NCBI GenBank assembly: GCA_963169045.1
Contig: CAUJDF010000002.1
Location: 124,001 to 188,000, forward strand
DNA from: Myxococcota bacterium
GTDB taxonomy: Bacteria > Myxococcota_A > Bradymonadia > UBA7976 > UBA1532
Direction of reading: 5' to 3'
DNA: 64,000 nucleotides
The notes under the pieces were generated by a model that saw only the letters and a program-made list of their open reading frames with translations, ran no database searches and was not told the origin of the DNA. The position numbers and the translations under genes were made by a program. Position 1 is the stretch's first letter. Every line of letters starts with the position of its first letter. Below, piece after piece: positions 7,575 through 16,240 of the stretch.

Positions 7575-9563
7575 ATGGCAGGCACCTCGCTCATCTTCGG
7601 CCGGCGGACGCTCGACATCGACCGGCGGGTCGTCACCTACGAAGACACCGGCGGCTTCAGCTTCTACGACCTGCCGCCCGGCCCGCAGCGCTTCTCGAGC
7701 CGCGCCGACAACCTCGACGAGATGCAGCACGGCAAGCGGGTGGACACGGTCACGAAGGTCGTGCTGCACCACGATGGCTCGAACAGCAGCCGGGAGTGTT
7801 TCAGCACGCTCGTGCAGCGCAACCTGTCCACCCATCTCATGATCGACGGCGACGGCACCGTCTATCAGGTGCTCAACCTGAACGACGTGGCATGGCACTG
7901 CGCCGACGCCAACCCCGAGAGCATCGGCATCGATCTGAACAACCCGATCTCGCCGACGAAGCGGGCGTCGGCGGGCCGGCGCCTCTACAGCGGCGAGGTC
8001 AACGGCGGGCGCGTGACGAGCGTCGGCTACACCGAGGCGCAGTACACCTCGCTCATCGCCGTGCTGCAGAAGATCGTGGAGGTGTTCCCGAAGGTGCGCC
8101 CGGTCGCGCCCATCGGCATCGACGGCAAGGTGCTGCAGCGCCGCCTGGCGGAGCCGAGCGGGTTCAGCGGCATCGTCGGGCACCTGCACATCTCGGCGAC
8201 CAAGTGGGATCCGGGTCCCGGCTTCGACTGGGAGCGCGTGCTCATCGGCATCCGCGGCAAGAGCATGTACTACCCGGTCACGCTGCCGGGGACGCAGAAC
8301 CTCGCCTCGGTCCCCAAGCGCAAGGCGCTCTCGCTGGCGGCGCCCTACTTCCGCAACACCGAGACCGAGTCGACCGGCGGATACTTCCCGTTCGGCCTCA
8401 ACCAGGCATGGCATACCGGGGTGCACCTGCACCTGCCCGAAGACAGCCCCGTCTACGCGCCCGCCGACGGCGTCGTCAAGGTGGCGCGGCAGGCCGAGCC
8501 GGGGAAGCGCGGCAGCGCCAACATGCTGCTGATCGAGCACGAGCTCGAGATCAACGAGTCGAAGCGCAAGTGCTGGACGGTGCTCTCGCACCTGCGCAAG
8601 GAGGATCTGAGCCCGACGAGCGCGGTGGAGTGGATCCGGCGCCTGTACCTCAAGTCCGAGGAGGCCGTCGAGCCCGAGGGGGAGACCGACGACGAGCCGC
8701 GACGCTCCGCGCTGGGCGCCCTGTCGAAGCCGGGACGCACGGCGCTGACGAACGGCCACGTCGCGCTGATCGAGGAGCCGGTCAAGGCCGGCGAGATCGT
8801 CGGCCACACCGCCACCTTCGCCGGCGACCTCCGCGGCGGCAAGCCCGTCCCGCTCGTCGACGTGGCGATCATCGCCGGTCGGCCGCTCGTGGACCGCACG
8901 GATCCCACCTTCGAGATCGTCCAGGAGGACAAAGACGAGGACATCCTCTGCAACGCGCGCGCGATCTGGAAGCGCTTCACCCGCGATCCCGAGATGATCC
9001 GGGGGCTGGTCGAGGGCTTCTATCCGCTGTCGGCCGAGGAGATCCGCGAGTTCTTCGCCTCGGAGCGGGACGCGCGCGAGATGCGGCGCCTCGTCCCCCG
9101 GCACGTGACGGAGTGGAGCGACGCCACCGACGTGAGCCAGCTCGTCAGCCGCGGCCTCGACTTCGAGTGGAGCGCGCGCGCCAAGGCGAAGGAATACATG
9201 AACGAGATCCGTCCCTTCCTCTGGTGGGACGACGGGGTGACCAGGCACGCCGGGCTGCCCGGGGACCGGATGGTCTTTGCCCACCACCCCATCTACCTGC
9301 TCGCCGTCCTCGCCGTCGCCGAGGCGCGCCGCGCCATGCGCTCGGCGGGCGAGCCGGACAAGGGACTCGAAGGCGAGGATCTGCGCCAGGCAAAGCTGGC
9401 CGACGCCGAGAAGGACCGCCTGTGGGGCCAGCACGAGGGTGGCTCGGGCCCGGGCGCGACCGAGGACTTCGGCGCCGAGGACATCGACCGCGCCGACGAG
9501 GGCGACGGTGACGACCTGTGGGAGTTCTGGGAGCCAGGCGAATGGGGACCGGATCAGGAGTGA
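7575..9563 (+). CDS. Amidase_2 / degenerate LytM (M23-like) protein without signal peptide
   Basis: This 662-residue protein starts three bases after the vWA/FHA gene. Residues about 55-225 form an N-acetylmuramoyl-L-alanine amidase/PGRP-type domain: VVLHHDGS, HLMIDGDGTVYQ, WHCADANPESIGIDLN and GHLHISATKWDPGPGFDW supply the expected zinc histidines. Residues about 270-435 resemble a LytM/M23 fold (HTGVHLHLPEDSPVYAPADGVV), but the aspartate of HxGxD is His and the late HxH is absent (VPLVDVAII), so this module is probably inactive. The C-terminal 220 residues are charged and unrecognised, ending acidic (GDGDDLWEFWEPGEWG). No signal peptide is present, so it acts inside the cell or leaves by a non-Sec route such as a contractile injection system or lysis. 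Confidence 0.8.
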   Translation: MAGTSLIFGRRTLDIDRRVVTYEDTGGFSFYDLPPGPQRFSSRADNLDEMQHGKRVDTVTKVVLHHDGSNSSRECFSTLVQRNLSTHLMIDGDGTVYQVLNLNDVAWHCADANPESIGIDLNNPISPTKRASAGRRLYSGEVNGGRVTSVGYTEAQYTSLIAVLQKIVEVFPKVRPVAPIGIDGKVLQRRLAEPSGFSGIVGHLHISATKWDPGPGFDWERVLIGIRGKSMYYPVTLPGTQNLASVPKRKALSLAAPYFRNTETESTGGYFPFGLNQAWHTGVHLHLPEDSPVYAPADGVVKVARQAEPGKRGSANMLLIEHELEINESKRKCWTVLSHLRKEDLSPTSAVEWIRRLYLKSEEAVEPEGETDDEPRRSALGALSKPGRTALTNGHVALIEEPVKAGEIVGHTATFAGDLRGGKPVPLVDVAIIAGRPLVDRTDPTFEIVQEDKDEDILCNARAIWKRFTRDPEMIRGLVEGFYPLSAEEIREFFASERDAREMRRLVPRHVTEWSDATDVSQLVSRGLDFEWSARAKAKEYMNEIRPFLWWDDGVTRHAGLPGDRMVFAHHPIYLLAVLAVAEARRAMRSAGEPDKGLEGEDLRQAKLADAEKDRLWGQHEGGSGPGATEDFGAEDIDRADEGDGDDLWEFWEPGEWGPDQE

Positions 9564-10411
9564 AGCTCGGGCCCCACCCGCTCGAGCGCGGCATGCGCCG
9601 CCTCTGGCAGGTGCGCGGCTTCCGAACGGAGTGGCACGACACGCCCCTCGGCCGTCTGCACGGCCTCGCCGCGCCGGGCGCCGGTGAGCGGCCGGGCGTG
9701 GTGGCCGTGCACGGCATCGGATCGGGCGCCCTGCCCTTCCTGCCGGTGCTGCACCGGCTGCGGCCGCTGGTGCGGTTCGTGGCCGCGCTCGAGAGCCCGG
9801 GCCACGGCTTCAGCGATCCGCCCCGCGATGCGCTCACGCCGACCACCTGGCAGGCGGCGGTCCACGGCGCGCTCGACGCCCAGCCCGCGCCGTTCGTCCT
9901 GCTCGGCAACTCGCTGGGCGGCGCGCTGTCGCTGCGCTATGCGCTGCAGCGTCCCGAGCGCCTGGCCGGCCTGGTGCTCTGCGCGCCGGCGGGGGCCCCG
10001 CTCGACGAGGCCGGCCTCGAGCGCCTGCGCCGCCGGTTCGCGGTGCCGACCGACGCCGACGCCCGGCAGCTCGTCCGCGATCTGTTCGCGCGCCCCCCCT
10101 GGTACGCCGACATCGTGGGGGCGGAGCTCGGCCGGCGGCTGCGTCGTCCCTACCTGCAGGGCTTCCTGGCGGCGGTGGGCACCGGCGACTTCCTGACCGT
10201 CGACGAGGTGTCGGCGCTGCGCGTGCCGACGCTGCTCCTGTGGGGAACCGGCGAGCGACTGCTGCCGCCGGAGGTCGTCGCCTGGTATCGCGCGCACCTG
10301 CCTTCGAGCGTGCGCTTCGAGCAGCCCGACGCCGGTCACATCCCCCAGGTGGAGCGCCCGCGCTGGCTGGCCGAGCGCCTGCGTGCGTTCATCGCGAATC
10401 TGCCGAACTGA
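9542..10411 (+). CDS. Alpha/beta hydrolase
   Basis: The product has 289 residues. ATG 9542 has GGGAG eight bases upstream and overlaps the amidase gene by 22 bases. A GTG at 9560 overlapping that stop, or the GTG at 9518, are alternatives. Typical alpha/beta hydrolase features are VVAVHGIGSG (oxyanion loop), GNSLGG (nucleophile serine) and DAGHIPQVERP (histidine). The acid position reads LLWGTGERLLP, with Glu where most members have Asp. The substrate is unknown. Its 3' end overlaps the convergent histidine kinase gene by 23 bp. Confidence 0.82.
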   Translation: MGTGSGVKLGPHPLERGMRRLWQVRGFRTEWHDTPLGRLHGLAAPGAGERPGVVAVHGIGSGALPFLPVLHRLRPLVRFVAALESPGHGFSDPPRDALTPTTWQAAVHGALDAQPAPFVLLGNSLGGALSLRYALQRPERLAGLVLCAPAGAPLDEAGLERLRRRFAVPTDADARQLVRDLFARPPWYADIVGAELGRRLRRPYLQGFLAAVGTGDFLTVDEVSALRVPTLLLWGTGERLLPPEVVAWYRAHLPSSVRFEQPDAGHIPQVERPRWLAERLRAFIANLPN

Positions 10412-13094
10412 GAGCGACACTCGCCGGCGGCGGCGGCACGACGAGCGCCACGCTCGTCCCGCCGCCCGGCCGCGTGCGGATGGTCATGTCGCCGCCGACC
10501 GCGCGCAGGCGCTCCCGGATGCCGAAGAGGCCGAAGCCGGCGCGCGCGCCGGCGCCGGCGAGGTCGAAGCCGACGCCGCCGTCGGCCACCTCGAGGCGGA
10601 TGCGGCGCCCGCGCGCCGCGCGCAGCGCCAATCGGGCCCGCGGCACGGCGGCGTGCTTGACGACGTTGAAGAGGAGCTCGCGGGCGGCGGTGAAGAGCAG
10701 CGCGCGGGTGCCCTCGTCCGGCGGCTCGGCGCCCTCCTCGATCGCGACGGACACCTCGAGCGCGTGCTGCTCGCGCATCCAGCCGGCGAGCCACTGCAGC
10801 GCGGCGCCGAGGCCGGCGTCGTAGAGCACGGGCGGCTGCAGATCGACCGCCAGCGAGCGCGACACCTCGGTGGCATCGGCGAGGATCGCCCCGGCGTCCT
10901 CGACGAGGCGCAGCGCGTCGTCGTCGCGCACGATCCGCTCGGCGCCGGCCAGGCGCATGCGCGCCGCGACGAGGAGCTGCTGCAGGTGGTCGTGCACCAG
11001 CTCGGCCATCCGCCGCCGCGCGCGCTGCTCGGCGCCCGCCAGCTCGGACGCGAGCAGCCGCAGGCGCACCGCCTGCTCCTCGAGGAGGGCGGTGCGCTCG
11101 GCCACGCGACCCTCGAGCGACCGATTGAGCTCGCGCAGCGCCGCCTCCGCCTGCTTCAGCGCCGTGATGTCGATCACGACCGCGTACAGACCGACCACGC
11201 GCCCGTCGGCGGCCCGGTGCGGCACGAGCCGCACATCGTGGACCCTCGCCTCGCCCCCGTCCGACGGCACGGGCCGCTCGAAGCGGACGGCCTCGCCTGC
11301 CAGGGCGCGCTCGGCGTACGGTTGGCACATCGCGTACCCGGCTTCGCCGAGGACCTCGCGGACATGGCATCCCAGGATACCTTCGCTCGAACGGCCGACC
11401 GCGCGCAGGAAGGCGCCGTTGGCGAAGCGGTAGCGCTGCTCGGCGTCGACGTGGGCGATCATCACCGGCACCGCGTCGGTGATCGCGCGCAGCTCGTCGG
11501 TGCGCCGCAGCAGCGCCTCCTGCGCGTCGATACGCTCGGTCACGTCGCGCACGTGCAGCGACATGCCTTCCGGTGACGGGTACACGCGCACCTCGTACCA
11601 GCGCCCCGAAAGAGACTCGAGGACCGTCTCGCGGGTCTGTTCGGCGAAGGCACGGTCGAGCGCCGCCTCGAGCCGCGTGCCCGCGATCTCGGGGAACAGC
11701 TCGACGGCGGTCCGGCCGAGCAGCGCCTCGGGCGCGACGCCCGCGACGGCGGCGGCGCGGCGGTTGGCGAAGGTGAGGCGACCCTCGCGGTCGAACGACA
11801 GGAAGCCGTCGCTCATGCGCTCGAGCATGCGTCCGAGCTCGTCGCGCGCCTGCTCGGCCGCCGCCCGGGCCGCGTCGGCCAGGGCGAGCAGGCGCTCGCG
11901 CTCCTCGGCGGCGCGGCGGCGCTCCGTCACGTCGAGCGTGATGCCCGTCAGGCGCACCGCGCGGCCCTCGGCGTCGCGGGTCACGTGGCCGAGCGCGGCG
12001 AGCCAGCGCAGGCCGTGCTCGGGGTGGACCACGCGGAACTCGACGTCGTACTCGCCGCCGTCCGCGGCGAGCCCCGGGAGGGGCGCCGTCAGCCCGGCGA
12101 CGTCGTCGGGGACCACCAGCGCGAGCGCCTCGGCGACGCTCGTAGGCCCGTCGACGCACCCCACCAGCGCCACCAGCTCCGGCGACCACCAGACTCCGTC
12201 GTTCGCGAGGTCGATGTCCCAGGCCCCCGAGCCGGCGAGGCGGTGGGCCAGCGCGAGCCGCTCCTGCTCGCGACGCAGGGCGGCCTCGGCGCGGCGCCGC
12301 TCGGACACGTCGGTCATCGCGCCGACCATGCGCACCGGGCCCCCGGCGGCGTCGCGCACCACGTAGCCGCGGTCGAACACGTCGGCCCAGGTGCCGTCCG
12401 CCCGCGCGAAGCGATACTCCTCCTGCCAGTGCTCGGCGTTGCCAGCCAGGAAGCGCCGCAGCGAGGCTTCGACCCGGTCGCGGTCCTCGAGCCGGATGCG
12501 TTCGCGCCACCACGCATACGTGAAGCCTCCCGGCGGCGCCTCGTAGCCGAAGTGCTCGAGTGCCAGGCTGCTCCACTCGACCCGTCCCGAGTCGAGGCCC
12601 CAGTCCCAGATGGCATCCCGCGTGGCGCGCGCCGCGAGGCGACGGCGCTCCTCGCTCGCGGCCAGGGCCGCCTCCGCCGCGCGCGTGGCGGTCACGTCGT
12701 GGACGGTGATCACGAACAGCGGGCCGACGCCCCCGTGGCGCGGGACCCTCGCGCCCGTGAACAGGCCCGTCCAGCGACGTGCGCCACCGACCACGGTGAT
12801 CTCGAGCTCGTGGAAGGGCTCGTCGCGCCTGGCGCGCGCCAGCGGCCACTGCGCGAACGGGAGCACGGCGCCGGTGTCGTCGAGGAGCGTGAGCTCGGGC
12901 GGCGGCGTGCCCTGCCGGAGGGCTGCCCAGAGTCGGCGGGCCGCATCGGCGTCGGCGAGGCCGGCCATGCGCAGCAGCGCGTCGTTCACCAGCAGGAGGC
13001 GGCCGTCGTCGCCGAGGACGTAGAGCCCCGCGGCCGTCGCCTGCAGCACGGCCTCGAGCTCCACCGCGGACAGATCGCGCTCGTCATCACTCAT
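10389..13094 (-). CDS. Cytoplasmic sensor histidine kinase with about five PAS domains (NarL-type)
   Basis: This 901-residue protein starts at MSDDERDL; upstream residues in the open frame are Arg/Ala-rich shadow. It carries successive PAS/PAC modules (about 10-135, 145-265, 275-390, 425-535, 545-665), several closing with the usual DVTERRRAEEAL coiled linkers. The HisKA_3 dimerisation segment RRRMAELVHDHLQQLLV has the phospho-acceptor His at residue 701. The ATPase domain shows ELLFNVVKHA, GVGFD and GLFGIRERL. HisKA_3 kinases normally pair with LuxR/NarL-type response regulators; none lies nearby, so it is an orphan here. No membrane segment is present, so it should sense an internal signal such as redox state or a small ligand. 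Confidence 0.9.
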   Translation of the reverse strand: MSDDERDLSAVELEAVLQATAAGLYVLGDDGRLLLVNDALLRMAGLADADAARRLWAALRQGTPPPELTLLDDTGAVLPFAQWPLARARRDEPFHELEITVVGGARRWTGLFTGARVPRHGGVGPLFVITVHDVTATRAAEAALAASEERRRLAARATRDAIWDWGLDSGRVEWSSLALEHFGYEAPPGGFTYAWWRERIRLEDRDRVEASLRRFLAGNAEHWQEEYRFARADGTWADVFDRGYVVRDAAGGPVRMVGAMTDVSERRRAEAALRREQERLALAHRLAGSGAWDIDLANDGVWWSPELVALVGCVDGPTSVAEALALVVPDDVAGLTAPLPGLAADGGEYDVEFRVVHPEHGLRWLAALGHVTRDAEGRAVRLTGITLDVTERRRAAEERERLLALADAARAAAEQARDELGRMLERMSDGFLSFDREGRLTFANRRAAAVAGVAPEALLGRTAVELFPEIAGTRLEAALDRAFAEQTRETVLESLSGRWYEVRVYPSPEGMSLHVRDVTERIDAQEALLRRTDELRAITDAVPVMIAHVDAEQRYRFANGAFLRAVGRSSEGILGCHVREVLGEAGYAMCQPYAERALAGEAVRFERPVPSDGGEARVHDVRLVPHRAADGRVVGLYAVVIDITALKQAEAALRELNRSLEGRVAERTALLEEQAVRLRLLASELAGAEQRARRRMAELVHDHLQQLLVAARMRLAGAERIVRDDDALRLVEDAGAILADATEVSRSLAVDLQPPVLYDAGLGAALQWLAGWMREQHALEVSVAIEEGAEPPDEGTRALLFTAARELLFNVVKHAAVPRARLALRAARGRRIRLEVADGGVGFDLAGAGARAGFGLFGIRERLRAVGGDMTIRTRPGGGTSVALVVPPPPASVALSSADSR

Positions 13095-13210
13095 GGGCGC
13101 CCCCACGACGGACCCATAGCAGGCCGGCGCGCGGGCGTCGAGCGCGACGCGCCGCCGCCGTGCGCCGTCGTATGGGTGAACGGCCGGCACGGGTGGACGG
13201 GAGACGACGG

Positions 13211-14014
13211 ATGACCATCAGGCAGGATCTGAATGGCCGCCGCATTGCAGTGCTCGCCGCCGATGGGTTCGAGAAGATCGAGCTCTCGGTGCCGGTGAAG
13301 GCCCTGCGCGCAGCCGGCGCCGAGGTCGAGGTGATCTCGCTGCGCCCGGGTCGCATCCGCGGCGTGAACCTCCACGAGCCGGCCGGCCGGGTGAAGGTCG
13401 ATCGCACGATCGACGAGGCGGTGCCGGCGGCCTACGACGGCCTCTTCATCCCGGGCGGCTTCATCAGCCCCGACCTCTTGCGGCAGTCCGCCGAGGTGCG
13501 TGCCTTCGTGCGCGCGTTCGACAAGGCGCGCAAGCCGATCGCGACGATCTGCCACGGGCCGTGGCTCCTGGCATCGGCGGGCCTCGTCGAGGGCCGGACG
13601 CTGACCTCGTGGCCCGGCATCCGCGACGACATGGTCCACGCCGGCGGCACGTGGCTCGATGACGAGATCGTCCGCGACGGCAACTGGCTGTCGAGCCGGG
13701 GACCGCAAGACATGCGTCCCTTCGTCGGCGCCCTGCTCGAGCACTTCGTGCACACCGGACCCATCCGGGCGCGGGCGCCGCGCAAGGCGCGGTCGGCGCC
13801 GCAGATGGAAGAGCCGCCGGGCCTCGTGCTGAGCGCCATGCGTTGGCTGCCTCGGCCCTCGTTCCGGACGGGCATCGGCCTCGCGCTCGTGGCGCTCGGC
13901 GTCCTCGCGGCGCGGCAGCGGCGGCGCACGGGCTCGGTGCGACCGGGCTGGTGGCGGCGCGCGACGGACGAGGGCCGCCTGGGATTCGGCGCCGGCGATC
14001 GCGCGCAGGCGTGA
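13211..14014 (+). CDS. DJ-1/PfpI family protein with C-terminal membrane tail
   Basis: The product has 267 residues. The start follows GGGAG and excludes an Arg-rich upstream stretch. Residues 1-185 form a PfpI-type fold: RIAVLAADGFEKIEL (with the acidic residue that activates the cysteine), LFIPGGFISPDLL, and the nucleophile elbow TICHGPWLLASAG. A C-terminal extension (RPSFRTGIGLALVALGVLAARQRRR) adds one membrane helix and a basic tail, which is not usual for this mostly soluble family. PfpI relatives act in protein or glycation damage control and stress; the exact activity is uncertain. It is divergent from the PAS kinase with about 115 bp between the starts. Confidence 0.83.
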   Translation: MTIRQDLNGRRIAVLAADGFEKIELSVPVKALRAAGAEVEVISLRPGRIRGVNLHEPAGRVKVDRTIDEAVPAAYDGLFIPGGFISPDLLRQSAEVRAFVRAFDKARKPIATICHGPWLLASAGLVEGRTLTSWPGIRDDMVHAGGTWLDDEIVRDGNWLSSRGPQDMRPFVGALLEHFVHTGPIRARAPRKARSAPQMEEPPGLVLSAMRWLPRPSFRTGIGLALVALGVLAARQRRRTGSVRPGWWRRATDEGRLGFGAGDRAQA

Positions 14015-14020
14015 GTCAGC

Positions 14021-14082
14021 CTCGAGTTCCGCCACTTCGGCGTCGACGAGGCCGCAGGCAGCCGAAGGTGGCGGACCTCGAG
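14021..14082. terminator. Long inverted repeat between convergent genes
   Basis: The left arm (ctcgagttccgccacttcggc) and the right arm (ending ctcgag at 14082) pair over about 20 bases with one bulge and one mismatch, around a loop of about 19. It fills the gap between two convergent stops, fitting a bidirectional terminator. There is no T-run. Confidence 0.6.
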
Positions 14083-14655
14083 TCAGAGGTAGCGGTACGC
14101 GGTGACGGCGAGCCAGCCGCCGTAGCCGAAGCCGCCGGCGTGCTCGGCGAAGGCGCCGCCGCCGAGCCCGAAGAAGTCGGCGAAGCGCCACTCGATCGCC
14201 GCCGAGGCGCGCGCGGCGGGGGCCGGCTCGAGGGCCGCGCCCTCGTCCTCGGGGAAGCGGGCGCCGGTCTCGTCCACCCGGAAGTCCGCGCGGGACACGT
14301 GGCGCAAGACGGCCCCGGCCTCCACCGAGAGGACCGGCGTCAGCTCGTCGCTCGGGGCCCAGGCGACGCCCGCCAGCAGCGCGTGCCGGACCTCGCGCGT
14401 CTCGCGGGCCGTCCGCCGCGAGGCGTCCGTGACCGTCGGCGAGGCGTCGAGCCCGTAGCGCAGCGTGGCGGTGAGCGGGAACGACAGACCGTAGCCGAGG
14501 ACGGCGCCGCCCCCGAACGACGTGACGGCGCTGCCCTCGACGTCCCCCCGGCGCGCCTCGCCGTACGGGCGGATCGAGGCCTCGCCGACGTCGGCGGCGG
14601 CGGCGAACGGGAGCAGCGAGAGGAGGACGACGGCGGGGATCGGCGCGGGTTCCAT
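14083..14655 (-). CDS. Putative outer-membrane beta-barrel protein
   Basis: This 190-residue protein has a signal peptide (MEPAPIPAVVLLSLLPFAAAA). The mature part alternates polar and apolar residues in strand-length segments (AVLGYGLSFPLTATLRYGLDAS, LLAGVAWAPSDELTPVLSVEAGAVL) and ends in an aromatic-rich segment, GYGGWLAVTAYRYL. Both features are typical of small beta-barrel outer-membrane proteins. No specific family is recognised. The next gene downstream on the chromosome (upstream in transcription) encodes a lipoprotein on the same strand 43 bp away, so the two may be co-transcribed. Confidence 0.6.
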   Translation of the reverse strand: MEPAPIPAVVLLSLLPFAAAADVGEASIRPYGEARRGDVEGSAVTSFGGGAVLGYGLSFPLTATLRYGLDASPTVTDASRRTARETREVRHALLAGVAWAPSDELTPVLSVEAGAVLRHVSRADFRVDETGARFPEDEGAALEPAPAARASAAIEWRFADFFGLGGGAFAEHAGGFGYGGWLAVTAYRYL

Positions 14656-14698
14656 GCCGCCCCCATCGGCACGTCGGCCCCGCCGCTTCAGCGCCGGG

Positions 14699-16165
14699 TC
14701 AGGGGCACCGCAGGCGGCCGGCGGCCAGGTGCACGTCGTCCACCGGGGCGCCATCGTCGCTCCACGCGACGCCGATCACCGGGCCCGACGCGGCGACGGC
14801 GGGCTGCACCGAGCGCGCGACGTCGTCGGTGAGGCGCTCGGAAGGGTCGAGGCCGCCGTCGGAGGTCACGCGCGCGATGTAGATGTCCTGCTGCGCCCGT
14901 CCGTCCGCCCACACCACGGCGAAGACCCCACCCGCCGCCAGCAGCGAAGGGTGGCGCACCGCCGCCGGGCTCTCGTCGACGTGGAAGCCGCCGTTCCCGC
15001 CCGTCGGAAAAATCAAGGAAAACCGGATGCTGCGGTCGAAGCCGCGCCAGGCCACGCCGAAGAGCTCGCCGTTCCATGCGACCGAGGGCTCGTCGCCCAA
15101 CGGCACGCCGCGGTCGGTCAGCCACTCGAAGTCCGCGGCGGCGGTGCCGTCGTCGCGCAGCCGCACGAAGAGCACCTCGGTCACGCCGTCGCGCGGATCC
15201 TCTTCCGTCCAGGCGAGGCCGTAGCCGCCGCCCCCGCGCGCCGCCGACGGACGCAGCATGGCATCGGGGCGCTCGAACAGCCGGCGCTCGGGCCCGGGCG
15301 TGCCATCCGCAGCCACCGTGGCGTGGTAGAGCTGGGCGAGCCCGTGACGGCGGTCGCTCCAGAACAGGCCCCAGCGATCGCCGTCCCAGGTGACCACCGG
15401 CGCCTCGGCGGCGGCGTTGCCTCGGCTCACGGTGACGATCTCGCCGCAGCGCGTGCCGTCGTGGGCCAGGCGGGCGAAGCGGATGGCGGCCGGGCGCCCC
15501 GCCAGGCGCTCCGTCCAGACGAGGCCGTACTCGGTGCCCGACCACGCCAGCGCCGGCTCGCGCGCGTCGTCGGCGCCGCCGCCCGCGACGACCACCTCGC
15601 CGCCGGCGGGGGTGCCGTCGAGCCCCCGCCGCGCGAACCGGACCGTCGCGCCGCCACCGTCGCGGACCTCGGCCCAGGCCAGGGCGAACCCGGCGGCGCC
15701 GCCCACGAGGGCGGCGGACTCGGCGTGGCCCGTCGTCGCCGTCACCGGCGCGCGCGCGAGGCGCCACTCGCCGCCACGGCACGCGAGCTCGGGCGGCGAC
15801 GGGGGCGGCTCGGGCGCTGCCTGCGGACAGGCCGGGGCGGCGTCGGGCACCGCCGCGTCGGGCGCCGCCCCGTCGGGTACCGCCCCGTCGGGCGTCGTCG
15901 CGTCGGGCACCGCCCCGTCCGCCGCCGCCGCGTCGGGGCGCGCGTCGGCGACGCGCGCGTCGGAAGGCGCCGCCCCGTCGACGGGCAGCGGCGCCGCGTC
16001 GGGCGCCGCCGCGTCGGGCGCCGTCGCGTCGGCGGGGATGCAGAAGCCCTCGACGCAGCGCTCCCCTCGCCCGCACGCCCCGTCGTCGTCGCAGCCCGGC
16101 TGGACGTCGACCGTGCAGCCGGCGAGGACCGCGGCGAACCCCAGCGCGCCGGCACGGACCCACAT
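14699..16165 (-). CDS. Lipoprotein with PDAA linker and propeller-like repeats
   Basis: This 488-residue protein starts after GGGAGG (spacing five). A lipobox (AAVLAGC) is followed by a short cysteine cluster (CDDDGACGRGERCVEGFC), then about 70 residues of Asp/Ala/Pro repeats. The remaining 350 residues hold five or more repeats of the type AWSGTEYGLVWTERL / WDGDRWGLFWSDRR, consistent with a beta-propeller of the kind found in many myxobacterial surface lipoproteins. No enzymatic residues are evident; it probably displays a binding domain at the outer surface. The function is unknown. Confidence 0.72.
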   Translation of the reverse strand: MWVRAGALGFAAVLAGCTVDVQPGCDDDGACGRGERCVEGFCIPADATAPDAAAPDAAPLPVDGAAPSDARVADARPDAAAADGAVPDATTPDGAVPDGAAPDAAVPDAAPACPQAAPEPPPSPPELACRGGEWRLARAPVTATTGHAESAALVGGAAGFALAWAEVRDGGGATVRFARRGLDGTPAGGEVVVAGGGADDAREPALAWSGTEYGLVWTERLAGRPAAIRFARLAHDGTRCGEIVTVSRGNAAAEAPVVTWDGDRWGLFWSDRRHGLAQLYHATVAADGTPGPERRLFERPDAMLRPSAARGGGGYGLAWTEEDPRDGVTEVLFVRLRDDGTAAADFEWLTDRGVPLGDEPSVAWNGELFGVAWRGFDRSIRFSLIFPTGGNGGFHVDESPAAVRHPSLLAAGGVFAVVWADGRAQQDIYIARVTSDGGLDPSERLTDDVARSVQPAVAASGPVIGVAWSDDGAPVDDVHLAAGRLRCP

Positions 16166-16240
16166 CGATGCCTCCCGTGGAACCCCGGCATTCTGCGTGG
16201 GCGCCCCCGGTCGTCGCAACGACGCGCGTCTTGCGGTTCA

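Noticed and set aside
5934-9434. Minus-strand open frame of 1166 codons opposite the vWA/FHA and amidase genes
   Set aside because: It is rich in Arg, Ala, Val and His without any domain, and lies wholly opposite two genes with clear motifs. Long antisense frames are expected at this GC content.
10336-12849. Minus-strand frame of 837 codons overlapping the PAS kinase in another frame
   Set aside because: Arg/Gly/Ala-only composition; the kinase frame contains all the PAS and ATPase motifs.
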